Part shown: one piece after another, positions 36,349-48,300 of the stretch | How the letters are laid out: each line of letters begins with the position of its first letter | Position numbering within the stretch: position 1 is the first letter of the stretch | NCBI GenBank assembly: GCA_006503535.1 | Contig: QYRS01000010.1 | Span: 62,001-126,000, forward strand | Reading direction: 5' to 3' | Origin: Arthrinium phaeospermum | Taxonomy: Eukaryota; Ascomycota; Sordariomycetes; Amphisphaeriales; Apiosporaceae | DNA length: 64,000 nt | Translations under genes and position numbers: made by a program | Notes under the pieces: model-generated | The model's input: the letters and a program-made list of their open reading frames with translations, nothing else | Database searches by the model: none | Told to the model about the DNA's origin: nothing

Positions 36349-38339
36349 ATGCCGGCCGAGCAGAAGTACGCAGACACCGAGGCGCGGACGGCAACCCACC
36401 CCGGCCTCACCGAGAGGATGAGCCCTCTCGGCGACCGCGGCGACATTCACGAGCATAAAGAGAACGAAGGATACCAAGTCGATGTCGAAGACGCTGCTGC
36501 TGGTGGCGACAGAACGGAAAAGCTCGCCCAAGACGGCCACACGAGGCTGATTCCCCAGCCAAGCGACGATGCCCGTGATCCGTTAAACTGGTCCTGGGGC
36601 AAGAAACATACCATCCTGTTCATTGTTGCCTTCTCCGCTTTGCTGCCCGATTATGGATCGGCGACGGGTTAGTTCTTCAATTCTGCCGCGGCCCCTCGGA
36701 TGCCGGATTCACCAAATAAGCATTGCTAATCTGGGGGTCCCCTAGGCGCCGTCACTTTGCTGCCCCAATCCAAGTATGTAGAGTATATGGAGCATAGGGA
36801 CTGGTCGGCTTACACTGGTTGGCACTACTGATACACGCGTAGGCAGTGGAACATGACCGAGGATGAGGTCAACCACTCACAGGTTGGCAATGTTTTCAGT
36901 GGGTAGCAACAATACCGTTCTGGTCGTATCGCTCACCTTGCTGACCACATACTCCCTCCACAGTGCTCGGAGCTGGCGGCATCTTCAGTAAGTCGACTGG
37001 TCATTGAGGCTCACACACGACGAATCTGACAGAGCTTCCTAGCTGTGATACTAAGTGCATACTTCTGTCGCCTTCCGGTCATGTTCTATTTCTTAGCAGT
37101 TGCCCTGGCCACGGCGATCTGGTGCGCGGCCGCGACGACTTTCGATTCCTTCATGGCGGCGCGAATCTTGAACGGCTTCTTCTCGACCGTCTCCCAGGGG
37201 GGAGGGCTGATGTTTATACAGGACATGTTCTTCTTCCACGAGAGGGCAAGGAAGATCAACCTCTGGGCGTGCGTATTCCTGAGGCTCCCGGAGTCCTGCT
37301 TGTGGCCGACCAACTGACATGTTTTTCTCTCTTCCTTGCTTCCAGGTCCTTTTTTGTCATCAGCCCCTATCTCGGGCCTCTCCTCGCGGCTTTCATGGCG
37401 GCTGCGAAGCCGTGGCCAGTCCCCTTCTGGGTCTACGTGGCGGAGACCGCACTCGCCCTGGTTCTCACCATCCTGTTCGTCGAGGAGACATTCTATGACA
37501 GGCGCATACCCGAGGCAGACCAGCCCCCACGCGGAAGTCGTGCCGGCCGTATGTTGGGCATTGCGCAGTACAAGACAAGACACCTCCGAAACAGCTTCAC
37601 CGAAGCCTGTATGCGCTCTGTGAAGGTCGTGTCCAAGCCAACTGTGGCCATCTCTTGCGTTTACTACTTGCTGGTAAGCTGACCAGGCATATCCCCCATC
37701 CCTGTCCAAATCCGGCTGACCAATTTTTCTCAGACGTTCGCGTGGGTTGTCGGTATCAATACCACACTTTCAATCTTTCTCGGCCCTGTCTACGGCTTTG
37801 GCCTAAAACAGATCGGGTTATTCTACTTCACCCCTGTCACTGCCGTCATATTGGGCGAGCTCGCCGGTCATTTCCTCCACGACTATCTGGCCAAGCAGTA
37901 CATTAGGACGCATCAGGGCCACTTCGAGCCCGAGGTGCGCCTACGGGCCATCATTGTGGCGTTGCCATTCATGCTAGTTGGCTTGGCCCTACTCGGACAG
38001 TCCTTGCAGAATCAATGGCACTACATGGTCGCCTCAATATCGTGGGGACTATATGTCTTCGGTGTCATGATCACCACCGTGGCCATATCGTCATACAATC
38101 TCGACAGCTACCCCGAGGCTTCGGGAGAGGTCTCTGCATGGGTCAACATGGCAAGGACGCTGGGAGGCTTCATTGTCAGCTACTTTCAGGTTCGATGGGC
38201 CAATGCCCGTGGCACCAAAGAGAGTTTTGGGGTGCAGGCTGCCATATGCGGAGGCGCGTTCTTCTTAATTTTGCTACTGATGTGGAAGGGAAGGGGCATG
38301 AGGATCTGGGCCAGACCACTCAACTTCGTAACGGCGTAA
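36349..38339 (+). CDS. DHA1-type MFS transporter with microexons
   Basis: Plasma-membrane proton antiporter of the drug:H+ (SV2-like) group; substrate unknown. Seven exons fit one frame: 36349-36667, 36746-36773, 36843-36898, 36964-36987, 37043-37268, 37346-37673 and 37734-38339, total 1587 nt (528 aa). Exons 2, 3 and 4 are only 28, 56 and 24 nt, and they encode GAVTLLPQSK, QWNMTEDEVNHSQVGNVF and MLGAGGIF, matching the first helices of the family. Other family signs are DDARDPLNWSWGKKH before helix 1, AARILNGFFSTVSQGGGLM, the substrate-loop phrase VEETFYDRR and the C-terminal SYNLDSYPEASGEVSAWVNM. The N-terminal 75 residues are hydrophilic. Such genes often lie near metabolic loci, but no partner is seen here. 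It converges with the IMPACT-family gene 192 bases away. Confidence 0.92.
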
Positions 38340-38531
38340 GGCTGGTCTAGGCTCCGAAAGAAGCGATGAAACCACTAGTTGTTACCGGCCGAATCGTTCA
38401 ATTTGGTACGTGTGGCGATTCTGTCGCACGTCCGCACATGGTTGTTAGTTAGCGATAAGATGGACTAGCTGAGAAATACCATACCTCGGACTCCAAACGC
38501 CATTGGGTATCAGTGCAGTTTCGCGTGCCTC

Positions 38532-40266
38532 TTATGACTCCTTCCGCCGCAAAGCCAGAATGTTCGCCAGCTTTAGATTCCCCTTTGCTCCCCAGCCGGA
38601 CGGGCCGCTTTCAACTTCCGGCCGTACTCCTATGTACCAACTCCAGGCGCGACGGTCCAGCTCAGCTGTGCTCACGTGGCCGGTCCAACTATCGTACACC
38701 AGTCTAATAGCCCCCAACAACCGGCCGAGGTTTTCCCCTTTCTCCTCCTCGAGAGCTTTGGCCGTTTTCTTCTTCAGGGCAGATCTTCCCTGGTCTTCCT
38801 CCACGCGCTGCGCAAAGCTTTTTAGAAGGTATGCTTTGGCGGATTCGGGTCGATGGACCGGCATTCCTATCACACCCGCCGCGTATGACCGCACCGGCGA
38901 GGTCGCGGTAGTTGTCTGGCTTCTCACAGCCTCGAAGTCAAGGCCCCAGACTGCTTCGCCACCTATGCTGGCCTGCTGGCCAGTAGCCCTCAGTCTTTCG
39001 GCCAGCGCTTCTTTGAGACACGTACGGATGATGCGCCACCGGTCGGGACCGAGCATGGTCCCGCCGTACCACCGCGTCATAACGACTAACGTATCAATGG
39101 CATTGGTCTCGCGCATGATTTTAAGCATAAAGTCGCCAGACCCGCCTTCCCCATCATCAAAGGAGTCCTCTCTGACAACATGAGAGCCAAACATGTCTGG
39201 CTTCTTGACTCGATATGCCCAGGCATTGTGGTCGGCACTTCGAAGGTTGGGAACCGCCGTGAACAGAGATTGCAAACTAGGTTGCCTTTGCGACAATGTT
39301 GAGAGCTTTGTGGCTCGAACGATGAATGTGGAGTCCTTCGATACGATGGGGGAGCTTGCGGACCAAGTTTGCGAAATCGCGTCGACTGTGGCACCCCCCT
39401 CGCTATTCTGTGACGCGCCGGCTACCGCCGTAGCGGTCGATGCAGCACTTGGAATAGTTTCGGTCTGGATCTCCTGCGCGGACCCCTTGTCCTCTTTCCA
39501 TTCGTACCCACCTCGCTTCAGCACCGCAACTTCCCGTCCCATGATCCGCACCCGCGGTTGGCCGTGCCCCCAGCCTTCTTCATCGGCACTGGGGCCTTTC
39601 TCGATGCCTATGGAGACGGCCTTGCCACGGGAATTGGCACTAACGACAGCTTGCGCCAAGCTCAGCCGACTCGACGGTGGCTGTTCGGGCATGGTATAGC
39701 GTAGCAATTCCGCCGCGAACGCCAATAACAAGGGCGCACGATTCGTCAACAAGACTGTCGCACTAATGGCATCCTCGTCTGTCTCGACGGGCAGGGCAAG
39801 GGACGCCTCAAAGTCGGATGGTGATATTGGCTCGGGCCCATCTTGATATGCCGCGTTTGGGTCGGGTTTGGATCGCTTATTGGTGACACCGGCAGTTTGA
39901 GCCAGCAACTCGGCGCCAGCACGCTTGCTGCCGGCAGAAACAGTTGGGTTCTTGAGGCGGGCTTTGCAGGCATTATGCAGTTGCCGCGCGGCTTTGGGGT
40001 CGGGGATGGCGGATTCGACGGTGGGGAGGGTAGCTTCTGCAATGTCTTTGATACTGAAGAATGAGACTATGTGAGCTTGATGTACGAGTGTGATTACGGC
40101 GAACCGGCATCCCGGAAGTAAGAGGGTATATATATATATATATATATACATACCTGCGAAGGCTATGGTCCTGTAAGGCCTTGACTCGCATCATGGCATC
40201 CTTAATCGGGACTTTGGCTACTGTCATGAGCCTCAGTAGCTCTTGCAGATCCTGCTGCGTCGCCAT
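38532..40266 (-). CDS. IMPACT (UPF0029/YigZ) family protein
   Basis: Contains the IMPACT N-terminal (UPF0029) fold. Yeast Yih1 and animal IMPACT restrain Gcn2 activation by binding Gcn1, but they also have an RWD domain, which I do not see here. Two exons, 40154-40266 and 38532-40053, encode 544 aa; the 100-nt intron starts GTATGTATATA, holds a TA microsatellite and ends TTCTTCAG. The short first exon gives MATQQDLQELLRLMTVAKVP, then SIKDIAEATLPTVE. The family core near residues 285-400 reads NAWAYRV, SFDDGEGGSGDFMLKIM and VVMTRWYGGTMLGPDRWRII. The region before it is long and low-complexity, and a fungus-specific C-terminal extension of about 130 residues follows, ending LANILALRRKES. Translation-control function is only a family-level inference. 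Confidence 0.88.
40127..40148. repeat. (TA)n microsatellite inside an intron
   Basis: Eleven TA dinucleotides directly downstream of the 5' splice site (GTATGT) of the IMPACT-family gene on the minus strand. Confidence 0.95.
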
Positions 40267-41225
40267 CGTAGTTTACAGACACATTGAGTAGCTCGTCTAG
40301 AAGAACGATGGAAATTTGTGGGCGGTGCAACACCGGCGCTCCGGTATCGTGGTTGAAGTTGCTACATCAGATGGAGGAAGGTGTCCAGGCCCGCGTGCCG
40401 CGTCTATCACGGTCAGGGGGAGTGCGTCATTGGGGTAGGGAAACAGGTGGATAAATCAAGCTTCTTTCTCCCCGCAAAACTTGTGGCCTTATAATGTAGC
40501 CTTGGCGCTTAGGTAACCTCGTATCAAGCTTCGAATGGACGGTCCGGAAAGCTTTGACGAAGGCATGCCAATAAGGTTGCGATAGTACCTTATGTATGTT
40601 ATATCCCAGGAAGTCATTGATGGTAAGAATGATTGAAGTATGCAAGTGCGGTTGACCAGGTACTACTACAAGCTACAGTACAAGCTGAGTGCCGATAGGT
40701 GAGCATCGTTGGCTGATTTGCCTTGATGATGGAAGACCCCACCTGCCACCCCCGAAAATCTGTCAAGCGGGAACCGCACGCAATCATCCCCGGGCCAATC
40801 CACAAGAAGTAGCCGCTTTCGAAGAGAAACGCCCGACAGTGTCAGCGTCGAACGCGCTGCCATTCTGCCATTGATACATCAAGGCCCGTGTGTGTGGTCT
40901 TGGACAGAGAGAAAAAAAAGGTGCAATCACTCCCGCGTCTGCCCCTCGGCCTGCATCAACACCATCGTCGGCCCATATGGGACGAGTCGCGACAGGAAAC
41001 AAAACCTCGCGGAGACGGACTCTGACCCATCCGGAATCGTAGTTTCAATCGACATTGACACTTTGGCCTGTGCATCGGCCTTGGTCGCCAGCCACGCACA
41101 GCTCACCAGTCAGGACTCACTGCAGACGGCCTTGGGTCCTGTTTCTTAACGATTGATCCTAGCCGGTTTGAGCTTGCCCGCGGACAGGGGTGCATGGAAA
41201 GAAGTCTGACATCTAGCCATTCACC
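40267..41225. other. Divergent intergenic region (IMPACT-family / OMS1-like)
   Basis: About 960 bases between two divergent starts. No recognisable gene or long repeat. Confidence 0.65.
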
Positions 41226-42617
41226 ATGCCATCCGTCTATGCGTATCGTGCGTTTATGGGCAGCGCAATGGCTCGGTCATCAAAGGGTGCCCGCACATCA
41301 ATGCCATCGTCACTGCAGCAGCGTCTCTGGCGGCGGACAGCGTCGTCGCGGTCGTCGTCATCGGGTAAGAAGAGCAGCCATAAGCCGCTTCCTTATCGTG
41401 CAGGCAGCTCCACACAGCCCTCATCGCCGTCGTCACAAAATACCGCGGCTTCAGAGAGTCTTTTCCGAGAGCAACCGAACTCGGGGCCTCAGCCCGTGAA
41501 CCAGCTCTTCCGGGCGCGCTGGCTCGGCCTCTTTGGCGCTGGCGCCGCCGCTCTCTGCCTCGGCACCTTCACGGCGTCCTTCTGGTTCGCCAACTCCGGT
41601 GAGGCGCCCAGCTACGTCACGGGCCTCGAGCCAGTGGTGCCGACGGGGCGCCCGGCCATTGAGTCGCCCGTCGAGTTTGACCAGCACCTCGATCGGTCCG
41701 AGTGGCGCTTCGGCATCACCAAACTGCGGCGGCGGCTCGCGGCCGAGGCGACGGGCCACGTCCTCGAGGTCGCCATGGGAACGGGCCGCAACATGGAATT
41801 CTACGACTGGGAAGCCGTCACGGCCGAATACGTTCCCGTGGGGGAGCGCAACCGCTCCAAACTCGCCAAGAGCGGCTGGGGCACCAAGGGGAACCTCGCG
41901 GATCTTCAGGAGATGGAGTCTTTCACTGGCGTGGACATCAGCACTGCCATGCTGGACATTGGCTTGCAACGTCTACGTCAAGTCGTCCCACATGGCGCCA
42001 TGGAGGATGTGCTGCCGAGACAGCCGAGCTTTGAGCAATTGGCACGACCAGGAGCGGGCAGCAGCAGGGGCAGCAGCGTCCAGCTCTTGCGTGGCAAGGT
42101 GCGTGTTGTGCAGGGCGATGCGCAGTCTCCGCTCCCAGTACCGTCCCTTGGCGTTAGCAAGTACGACACGGTCATCCAGACCTTTGGACTTTGCAGCGTA
42201 CGGGATCCGACGTTGCTGATCCACAACATGGCCGCCGTCGTGAAGCCCGAGACGGGCCGCATCATCCTGCTCGAGCACGGCCGCAGCTGGTGGGAGCTAA
42301 TCAACGGCTTGCTCGACCGCAGCGCCAAGGGGCATTTCGAGCGTTTCGGTTGCTGGTGGAACCGCGACATCGAGGGCATCGTTGAGGTTGCAAAGAGCAG
42401 AATCCCCGGCCTTGAGGTGGTTGAGTTCCAGCGCCCCGGCTGGACTACCCTTGGTACCCATGTATGGGTTGAGCTGCGGGTACGGGACATACGGGACATG
42501 AAGCCTAAAGACACGCAGGACACGCCGGGTAATGAGTCGAGTAGTGGCTGGCTCGACTCCCTAGGTTCATCTTGGTTAAGTGTTTCGGGCCCCAAGAACA
42601 ACGAGAAGAAGGAATAG
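41226..42617 (+). CDS. OMS1: Oms1-like mitochondrial methyltransferase
   Basis: Class I S-adenosylmethionine-dependent methyltransferase related to yeast Oms1, a mitochondrial inner-membrane protein that suppresses defects in respiratory-complex assembly. The single exon encodes 463 aa. The first ~90 residues are rich in Ser, Arg and Lys with few acidic residues, as in a mitochondrial targeting sequence. One membrane segment, WLGLFGAGAAALCLGTFTAS, lies near residues 98-117. The methyltransferase domain starts near 175 with motif I HVLEVAMGTGRNMEFY, continues with FTGVDISTAMLDI and YDTVIQTFGLCSV, and ends with GRIILLEHGRSWWELIN and RHIP-like IPGLEVVEFQRPGW. A Lys/Asp-rich tail follows. No breaks or introns. 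Substrate unknown. Confidence 0.92.
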   Translation: MPSVYAYRAFMGSAMARSSKGARTSMPSSLQQRLWRRTASSRSSSSGKKSSHKPLPYRAGSSTQPSSPSSQNTAASESLFREQPNSGPQPVNQLFRARWLGLFGAGAAALCLGTFTASFWFANSGEAPSYVTGLEPVVPTGRPAIESPVEFDQHLDRSEWRFGITKLRRRLAAEATGHVLEVAMGTGRNMEFYDWEAVTAEYVPVGERNRSKLAKSGWGTKGNLADLQEMESFTGVDISTAMLDIGLQRLRQVVPHGAMEDVLPRQPSFEQLARPGAGSSRGSSVQLLRGKVRVVQGDAQSPLPVPSLGVSKYDTVIQTFGLCSVRDPTLLIHNMAAVVKPETGRIILLEHGRSWWELINGLLDRSAKGHFERFGCWWNRDIEGIVEVAKSRIPGLEVVEFQRPGWTTLGTHVWVELRVRDIRDMKPKDTQDTPGNESSSGWLDSLGSSWLSVSGPKNNEKKE

Positions 42618-43288
42618 ATAGAGGTATACTCATTCAAGACGAGAATTCGTGCATGCCTGATAGTCCTAGTCACTGGACCTTGCGTAACCACCGCGAGATG
42701 TTCGCTTGCTTACCTAATGTCAATGTCTGGAGACGCCAGTCACGCACCGTGAAGCTCATAGGAGTGAAGGGGGGATTTCTTTTCAGAGGTTGGAGTTGAG
42801 GCAACTTTCCATGCCGAGGGCCGCACAGCTGTGCGTTGTTTCTAAGACTATCGAGCGCGCGGCGGCGTCTCAGCGAGGCTCTAAATGTACAGAAGCTGTC
42901 TATCACGAACAACCGATATCTTTGTTTTTCTTCCTGTCTCTCGTCCTGTGCCAAGTGTAATATTCCATGTCCACTTCTGTTTCGACGCCGCCCAAGGAGG
43001 CATCACAGGTTTATCCCAGCTTGTCTGATGTCTCCGTTCTAAGAGGAGATACAGCCATCTCAAATTGGCTGGCCCAAAAAAAGGCCCAGATGAACCATAG
43101 CCGCAAAGACCCAACATGCCAGCTGTGAAATCAATCAATCAGACAAATGCGCCGCCAACGCCAGTACCCAGGAACCAATCCGTTTTTTTTATTTGCTCCG
43201 CATCGCCAACTCCAAATCCCACACCATCTTACAAAGACTCCAATAAGTCTTTCTTCGTGGGCATAGTAAATCATCGAGACATTAATTT
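42618..43288. other. Convergent intergenic region (OMS1-like / Gds1-like)
   Basis: About 670 bases with both 3' UTRs. No gene seen. Confidence 0.65.
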
Positions 43289-44618
43289 TTAAAAGTCATT
43301 GAGCAGACCATCCAGCTCATCCAGCTCAACCGTTTCGGGACTCCGGTCCCAATCTAACATAGCATCGAACTTATGCCAGTTCTCAGCCTCGTCTTTTTTT
43401 GGCGGCACCACGAAACTGGGACGCATTGCCGGGCTCGTCATGAAGGCCATGTGCGGCAGCAGGCTCGGGGCCAAGCTCAGGCCTTTCGTTTCGCCACCAA
43501 AGAGCTGTTCGTGCTGCATCCCGTCGTCTAGCCTCAGGCTCTCAGCAGGGCCAGACGAGAGAAAGCCTCCGCTCAATTTTCGTTTCTGCAAGCCGTCCGC
43601 CGTCTCAGTGAATTCCTTCTCGTCCTTCTCCAGCGGGGGCTCATCGATCTTCTGATTGCGCGACATGGAGTTCATTGGACGGTGGCGCTGCGACATGGAA
43701 ACAGAGCCCATGGGCGTTCCCGGCATAGGCATGTCATCCTCCATGTCATCAAACTCGGGCGATGATAGGTCAATCTCGGGCGAAAGACTCAGCTCTCTTC
43801 TCCGGTCGGCGTCGGCGCTCTCGGCATCCTCAGAAGTCGACGACGAGCTGGATAGGGACGGCGTGACGATAGCGCGCTGGGCCAACTGTGCTGAAGACGG
43901 GTCGGGTAGCGGCTGATGGGGGCAGACAGTCAAGTAAAAGTATGTGCGTCGTGGGTGAACCGTCTCGAGCTCCTTGGCCAGAGGGCAGGGGGCAATTGCT
44001 GACCAGCAGGAGCGCTTCAGGTAGGATGAGAGACGAGAAGAGATAATAGCACATGGATTGGCGGATCTGGTTGAGGGAGGCGGGTTAGTCTACGCGCGAT
44101 GAGAGTTGACAGGGTCGGCGGCGCTGTGGCGAGGCGCAAACTTACTGTTGGACTATTTTGACCTGGCCCATCAAAACATTGGCCAGCTCCTTGACCAGAT
44201 GGGGGCGGTTGCGCGTCTCTTGCAACTGCACAATAACAGCCTCCACTATGTCATCATTGATCCCCTCCAAGTCTATCGTTTTCATCTCCCCGAGATCTTC
44301 GGCCTCCTCGATCGACATGTGCAGATCTGGAGACGGAGGCGGCGTTGCACGCGCAGCTTTGACGGTCGGGACTTTTGAAGAAAAGGCCGGCGATGGTGCT
44401 GTTATGGAGGCATCAGAGCCGTTTGACCTCTTCACTTTCTTGCTGGGGCGCATTTGGGTGCTGTCGTCTGAAGGGGACGGCCTGGACTTGGGAGACATGA
44501 TGGTGGTGGTGGTGGTGCTATTCGGCGATTGCTTGTTGCTATGGCGAGGGTGGGACGAAGGAATATGGATTCCAAGCGAAGGTAGCGACAGCGACTTCCG
44601 ACGAGTATTATAAGGCAT
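43289..44618 (-). CDS. Gds1-like winged-helix protein
   Basis: Putative nuclear DNA-binding regulator of the fungal GDS1 family (yeast Gds1 is linked to growth on glycerol and to mitochondrial function). Exons 44146-44618 and 43289-44066 (79-nt intron, GTAAGT...AACCAG) encode 416 aa from the ATG at 44618. The start MPYNTRRKSLSLPSLGI and PSKKVKR form a basic leader. The winged-helix domain, about residues 115-205, reads INDDIVEAVIVQLQ, RPHLVKELANVLM, then across the intron SANPCAIISSRLSSYLKR and AKELETVHPRRTYFYLT. The rest is Ser-rich and acidic, with PEFDDMEDDMPMPGTP and an acidic end (WDRSPETVELDELDGLLNDF) that resembles an activation region. No breaks. Confidence 0.88.
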
Positions 44619-45128
44619 TTTGGCGGCGGTTTCGAAAGTGGTCACAAGTTTAGACCTTTTTATTCTTGGCTGGAAAGCAGGAGTGCAAGGGGGTATAGAT
44701 GGATTGTTTGTCTTGGGTTATTTTTTGGGGGGTTTTTGGAGGGGTTGATGCGATGTGATGTACCGTTGACCAGGAACAGGAAACACAGGCGGCGCGGTCC
44801 AAACAAAGTATGAACGGACGGAGGGGGGGGATTAGGGAAACACAGGACGTTGATGTGAATTGTATCCAACACCGACAACACAGCAGCACATGCGCAACTG
44901 CAACGATACGATAATAGTAATAGTAGTGGTAACAGTTGGCAAGGGTAATAGTACAACAACACACAGATCAAGAGGCGGTGGAGGAGAGAGATGGATGCAG
45001 GTATGTGCAGCAGCAGAGCAGTGCAGGAATGAATGTGGATGGATGGATGGACTGGGGGTGGGATGGTAGGTACTGCTGAATCGTACAGTAGTGGCAGACA
45101 GAATAGACGGATGGTGGTGATGTGTTGG

Positions 45129-45178
45129 AAGGGGGGTGGAGGGGAGGGGAGGGGATGGGATGGGATGGGATGGGTGGC
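45129..45178 (+). repeat. G-rich GGGGA/GGGAT repeat
   Basis: Regularly spaced runs of three to six G separated by A, T or TGGA. The pattern meets the usual G-quadruplex rule on the plus strand and lies upstream of the minus-strand Gds1-like gene. Confidence 0.85.
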
Positions 45179-45314
45179 GGCGAGATGGCGCTCAGGCGTT
45201 TGTTTGTATGTGTATCAATTGATGTATTTGATGTATTGATGGAAATGGAACAAATCGCAGGGGACGGGAAGGGATAGAGTAGGCAGAGCGACCAAGAAAA
45301 AGGTCTTGTTGCTC

Positions 45315-45335
45315 TTTTTTTTTTTTTTTTTTTTT
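45315..45335. repeat. Poly-T tract (21 T)
   Basis: Unbroken run of 21 T in the gap upstream of the Gds1-like gene; a second shorter T run follows near 45626. Confidence 0.9.
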
Positions 45336-48300
45336 CGCCTTTGCCTTCCTCCTCTCAGTCCCCTACGACCAAGACGAAAGAAAGACCCCTGGGGCGGCTA
45401 CGTAAAGTAAAGTGGGAGCGAGCGTAGCAGGCACCGTACTGTGCCACCCACTCTCTCTCTCGGCCCAGCCAGTCAATGGCCTGCTAAGTCTTCCCTGGTT
45501 ACTTCTTTGGGGTGGGAACGACAGGTGCATTGAGCAGTTCTGCAGGCAAAATTGTGTCAGGCTGTTGCTTCACGGCTTTTTTCCCGCCTCTTCAGACCTG
45601 GTTGGAGCATCTGGAGGGAGAGGCTTTTTTTTTTTTTTGGTCTCTTTTTCTCGAAAGCAAAGCAGGCAGCCATCCCTGCTTAGCAGTGCGCTAGCTGGGA
45701 TGCAATTGGGCCTTCCACAATTGCGGTATCATCACTGTGGAATGCCTAGCCTTTTGGCTGCATGTCACCCCTGTATAGCGCCGCTAAGTAAGTACGTACA
45801 GCATGTACGAACTTTACATGCCGGGTGGGGTCCCGGACCAGATGGAAACCGTCAAGAGAAGGGAAAGAAGGGAAAAAAGAAAATAAAAATTCAATGGGCC
45901 ATTTGACTTCACTGACAGGCTCCCCCAGGTAGTGTGGTGGCCCATGACATTGACAGACTACATTCCAATTCCACCACCAAGCTCCAGTCGACCTTTGCCC
46001 ATCCAATCAATAATTCAGCAGTGGTCGAGGAAGAAAATCAGCTTATCTCATACCGATAAGCATTTTTCAGGTGTCCACTCACTTGATCGTACCATTCAAC
46101 GAGCAGTTCGAGCGCTGGCGGCATCTCGAACTGAACTGTATGTGAGGCTTTGCGTGCTGGATCTGGTTAGACCGGAGCCTGCCCCAGGAGGCCCAGCGCC
46201 CAGCTCACAAACTCGTCTCTTCCCTGTTGGACAACGAGTGAACGGGTCCGGTTTGCTGCCCGTTTTAGGGGTCTTGTTCTTCTTGTGATTTAGGTAATGT
46301 TATTTGTTTTTCGTCTATGGAGCTTCATGTACTGTAGTGGTACGCGCGATCGCCGCCATGAATACGTGATGGGTTGATCCATGACTTAATGATGGGCGTT
46401 ACTCCCTCTTCTCACTTTACGAACGGGCATCGCCTAGTAGTATATATGCGACCAGCGAATTCTCATTCTTCGGGATCCAAGGCTGCCAAGAAACCGTAGG
46501 GAAACGAGAATGCAGCGAGCAAAGGGCAATAAAGAGCGGTAAGTAAAGTCAGCATGCAGGAAGCATGCGACACAGGTGAATTGAACACAGGCCGATGCAT
46601 CTGGCGACAGGGATAAAACCCGCCCATCCCAAAGTAGCATACAAGAGGTCCAAATCGGCTGGTGGTTGGGTCCTTTGAGATGCAGCTATGGAACGTAACG
46701 CCCCAACTCGGTCTGCGAATGACAACTCGAGCTGGCCCCTCCACTTGGCCAGAAGCAGAAGTCGGCGCTGTACAGAAGCGACTTTGTCTTTCAATGCGAA
46801 ACTCGATCAGCGGTGCATACATAAGTACATACATTCTTTTTGGACGAATGGCTAACCTCATGGCTGGGTTCGTGCGTGTTGCCGTACCGTTTTGCTCTTT
46901 TGTCATTTCGTCTCGTGCAACTGCAACCGACTTTATATTTGTTATGTAATCACCCTGTCCGTTTGTTCATTGCCTACCTAACTACGCGTCCTGCCTGCTA
47001 GTTGTCGAAGGAGCTCGCCGAATTATCGCGTGGATGCGGAGACCAAAATAACAGGCATAATGCAGCTAAAACTCTAGGCCGTTGGTATGGAGAACAGTGT
47101 GTTTTCTTTTCCCTCTTGCTTGAGTGATTCTATTATGCGATTCCCCATCATCGAGGCGAAGAAGGGGGAAAAAGAAAAAGAAAAGAAAAAAAATTGTCGA
47201 AAAAGGGGGGGTCCCGACGCGAACAAACAAACAAATCAACAATACCTACCTATGTACCTAGTCCTCTGCCGAGGCAGATCCCCCCATCAAAATATACACA
47301 CGGTTTTTCAGTCAGCTTACGGGTTTGGGAACTGCCGTGGCCGTGCAACCTCTCCAAGACAACGAAATCAAACGGTAAGCGGAAGGAAATGATATGACGA
47401 CACAGATACTCTACGATGACTGTAAATGTAGAGGTCTGTAGTAGTAGGTCAACAGGGAGAGGTAAGATGCATGCAATAGCTCACCCGGCATAGCACACAT
47501 GCTCCTGGCAGTGGTATGTCTCACTTAGTGCCTGTTATAAGTACGGGCAAAAGACCGGCGGAAGACTGCCGCGACGAAGCCTAGCTGTCGGTACAGTCGA
47601 TACAGAGCCAGAAGGTGTGTGTGTGGGTGGGGACAATACATGACGTTGAGATGTCGGGTCTCGCTCGCAATCCTTTCCTTTTGCTCCGTGTCTGTGATTG
47701 GGCCCACGATTGCTGGGCTGAAATAGTAGTACAGACTGAGTTCCCACCTGCGCATCTCCGAGATTGTAAGATGGCTTTGGGAGGCCGGTTTGGTTTCCGT
47801 ATGGGCAATTCGACCGAGGTGCGAGGCATGTGCATTGTCAGAGCAAAGGAACATTTTCCATCGAAACCTGACGCCCATGATCACTTAAGGATACATGTAT
47901 ACAGAGGTTTCCGCTGTCATGACCAGAAGTGTGCAAACCCCGGGGTCAAGATCACCTTCATATTGCATAACATCAAGGCATTCCAGTATGCCTCTGGTAG
48001 CACATTGCCCCATTGCTTTCCAGGGCCTGTCTGCTTTGCTACCTGCACTCTGTAGTTGTTGTACAGTACAGTAGAACAAGTAAGGCGGCCGACGGGTGGT
48101 GGGTATGCACCAAGTACGGATAGACTGATCAACATTGAATTCTCTGCTTGACGATCGTGGCCATAGGTTCAACACAAGGATTTCGGGTCACCCAGGTGCC
48201 ACGCTATCAAAGGGGGGGGAGGGCCTCATGAGCTGACTGCCATGTGGCAAGGCACTCTGAAGCTCCGCTGGTCTGTTCAGCCCTTCAAGTCCCAGCGAGC

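Noticed and set aside
36660..36750. Apparent frameshift at the first intron of the DHA1 transporter
   Set aside because: Counting codons shows exon 1 ends after one base (phase 1) at 36667 and the frame is restored at 36746; the seven exons sum to a multiple of three.
24136..44618. Biosynthetic or nutrient-use gene cluster
   Set aside because: Genes are on both strands, interleaved with housekeeping genes, and no core biosynthetic enzyme is present.
47615..48055. 146-codon open frame on the plus strand in the 4.4-kb gap
   Set aside because: No known motif, starts in a GTGTGTGTGG run and has no splice-linked extension.
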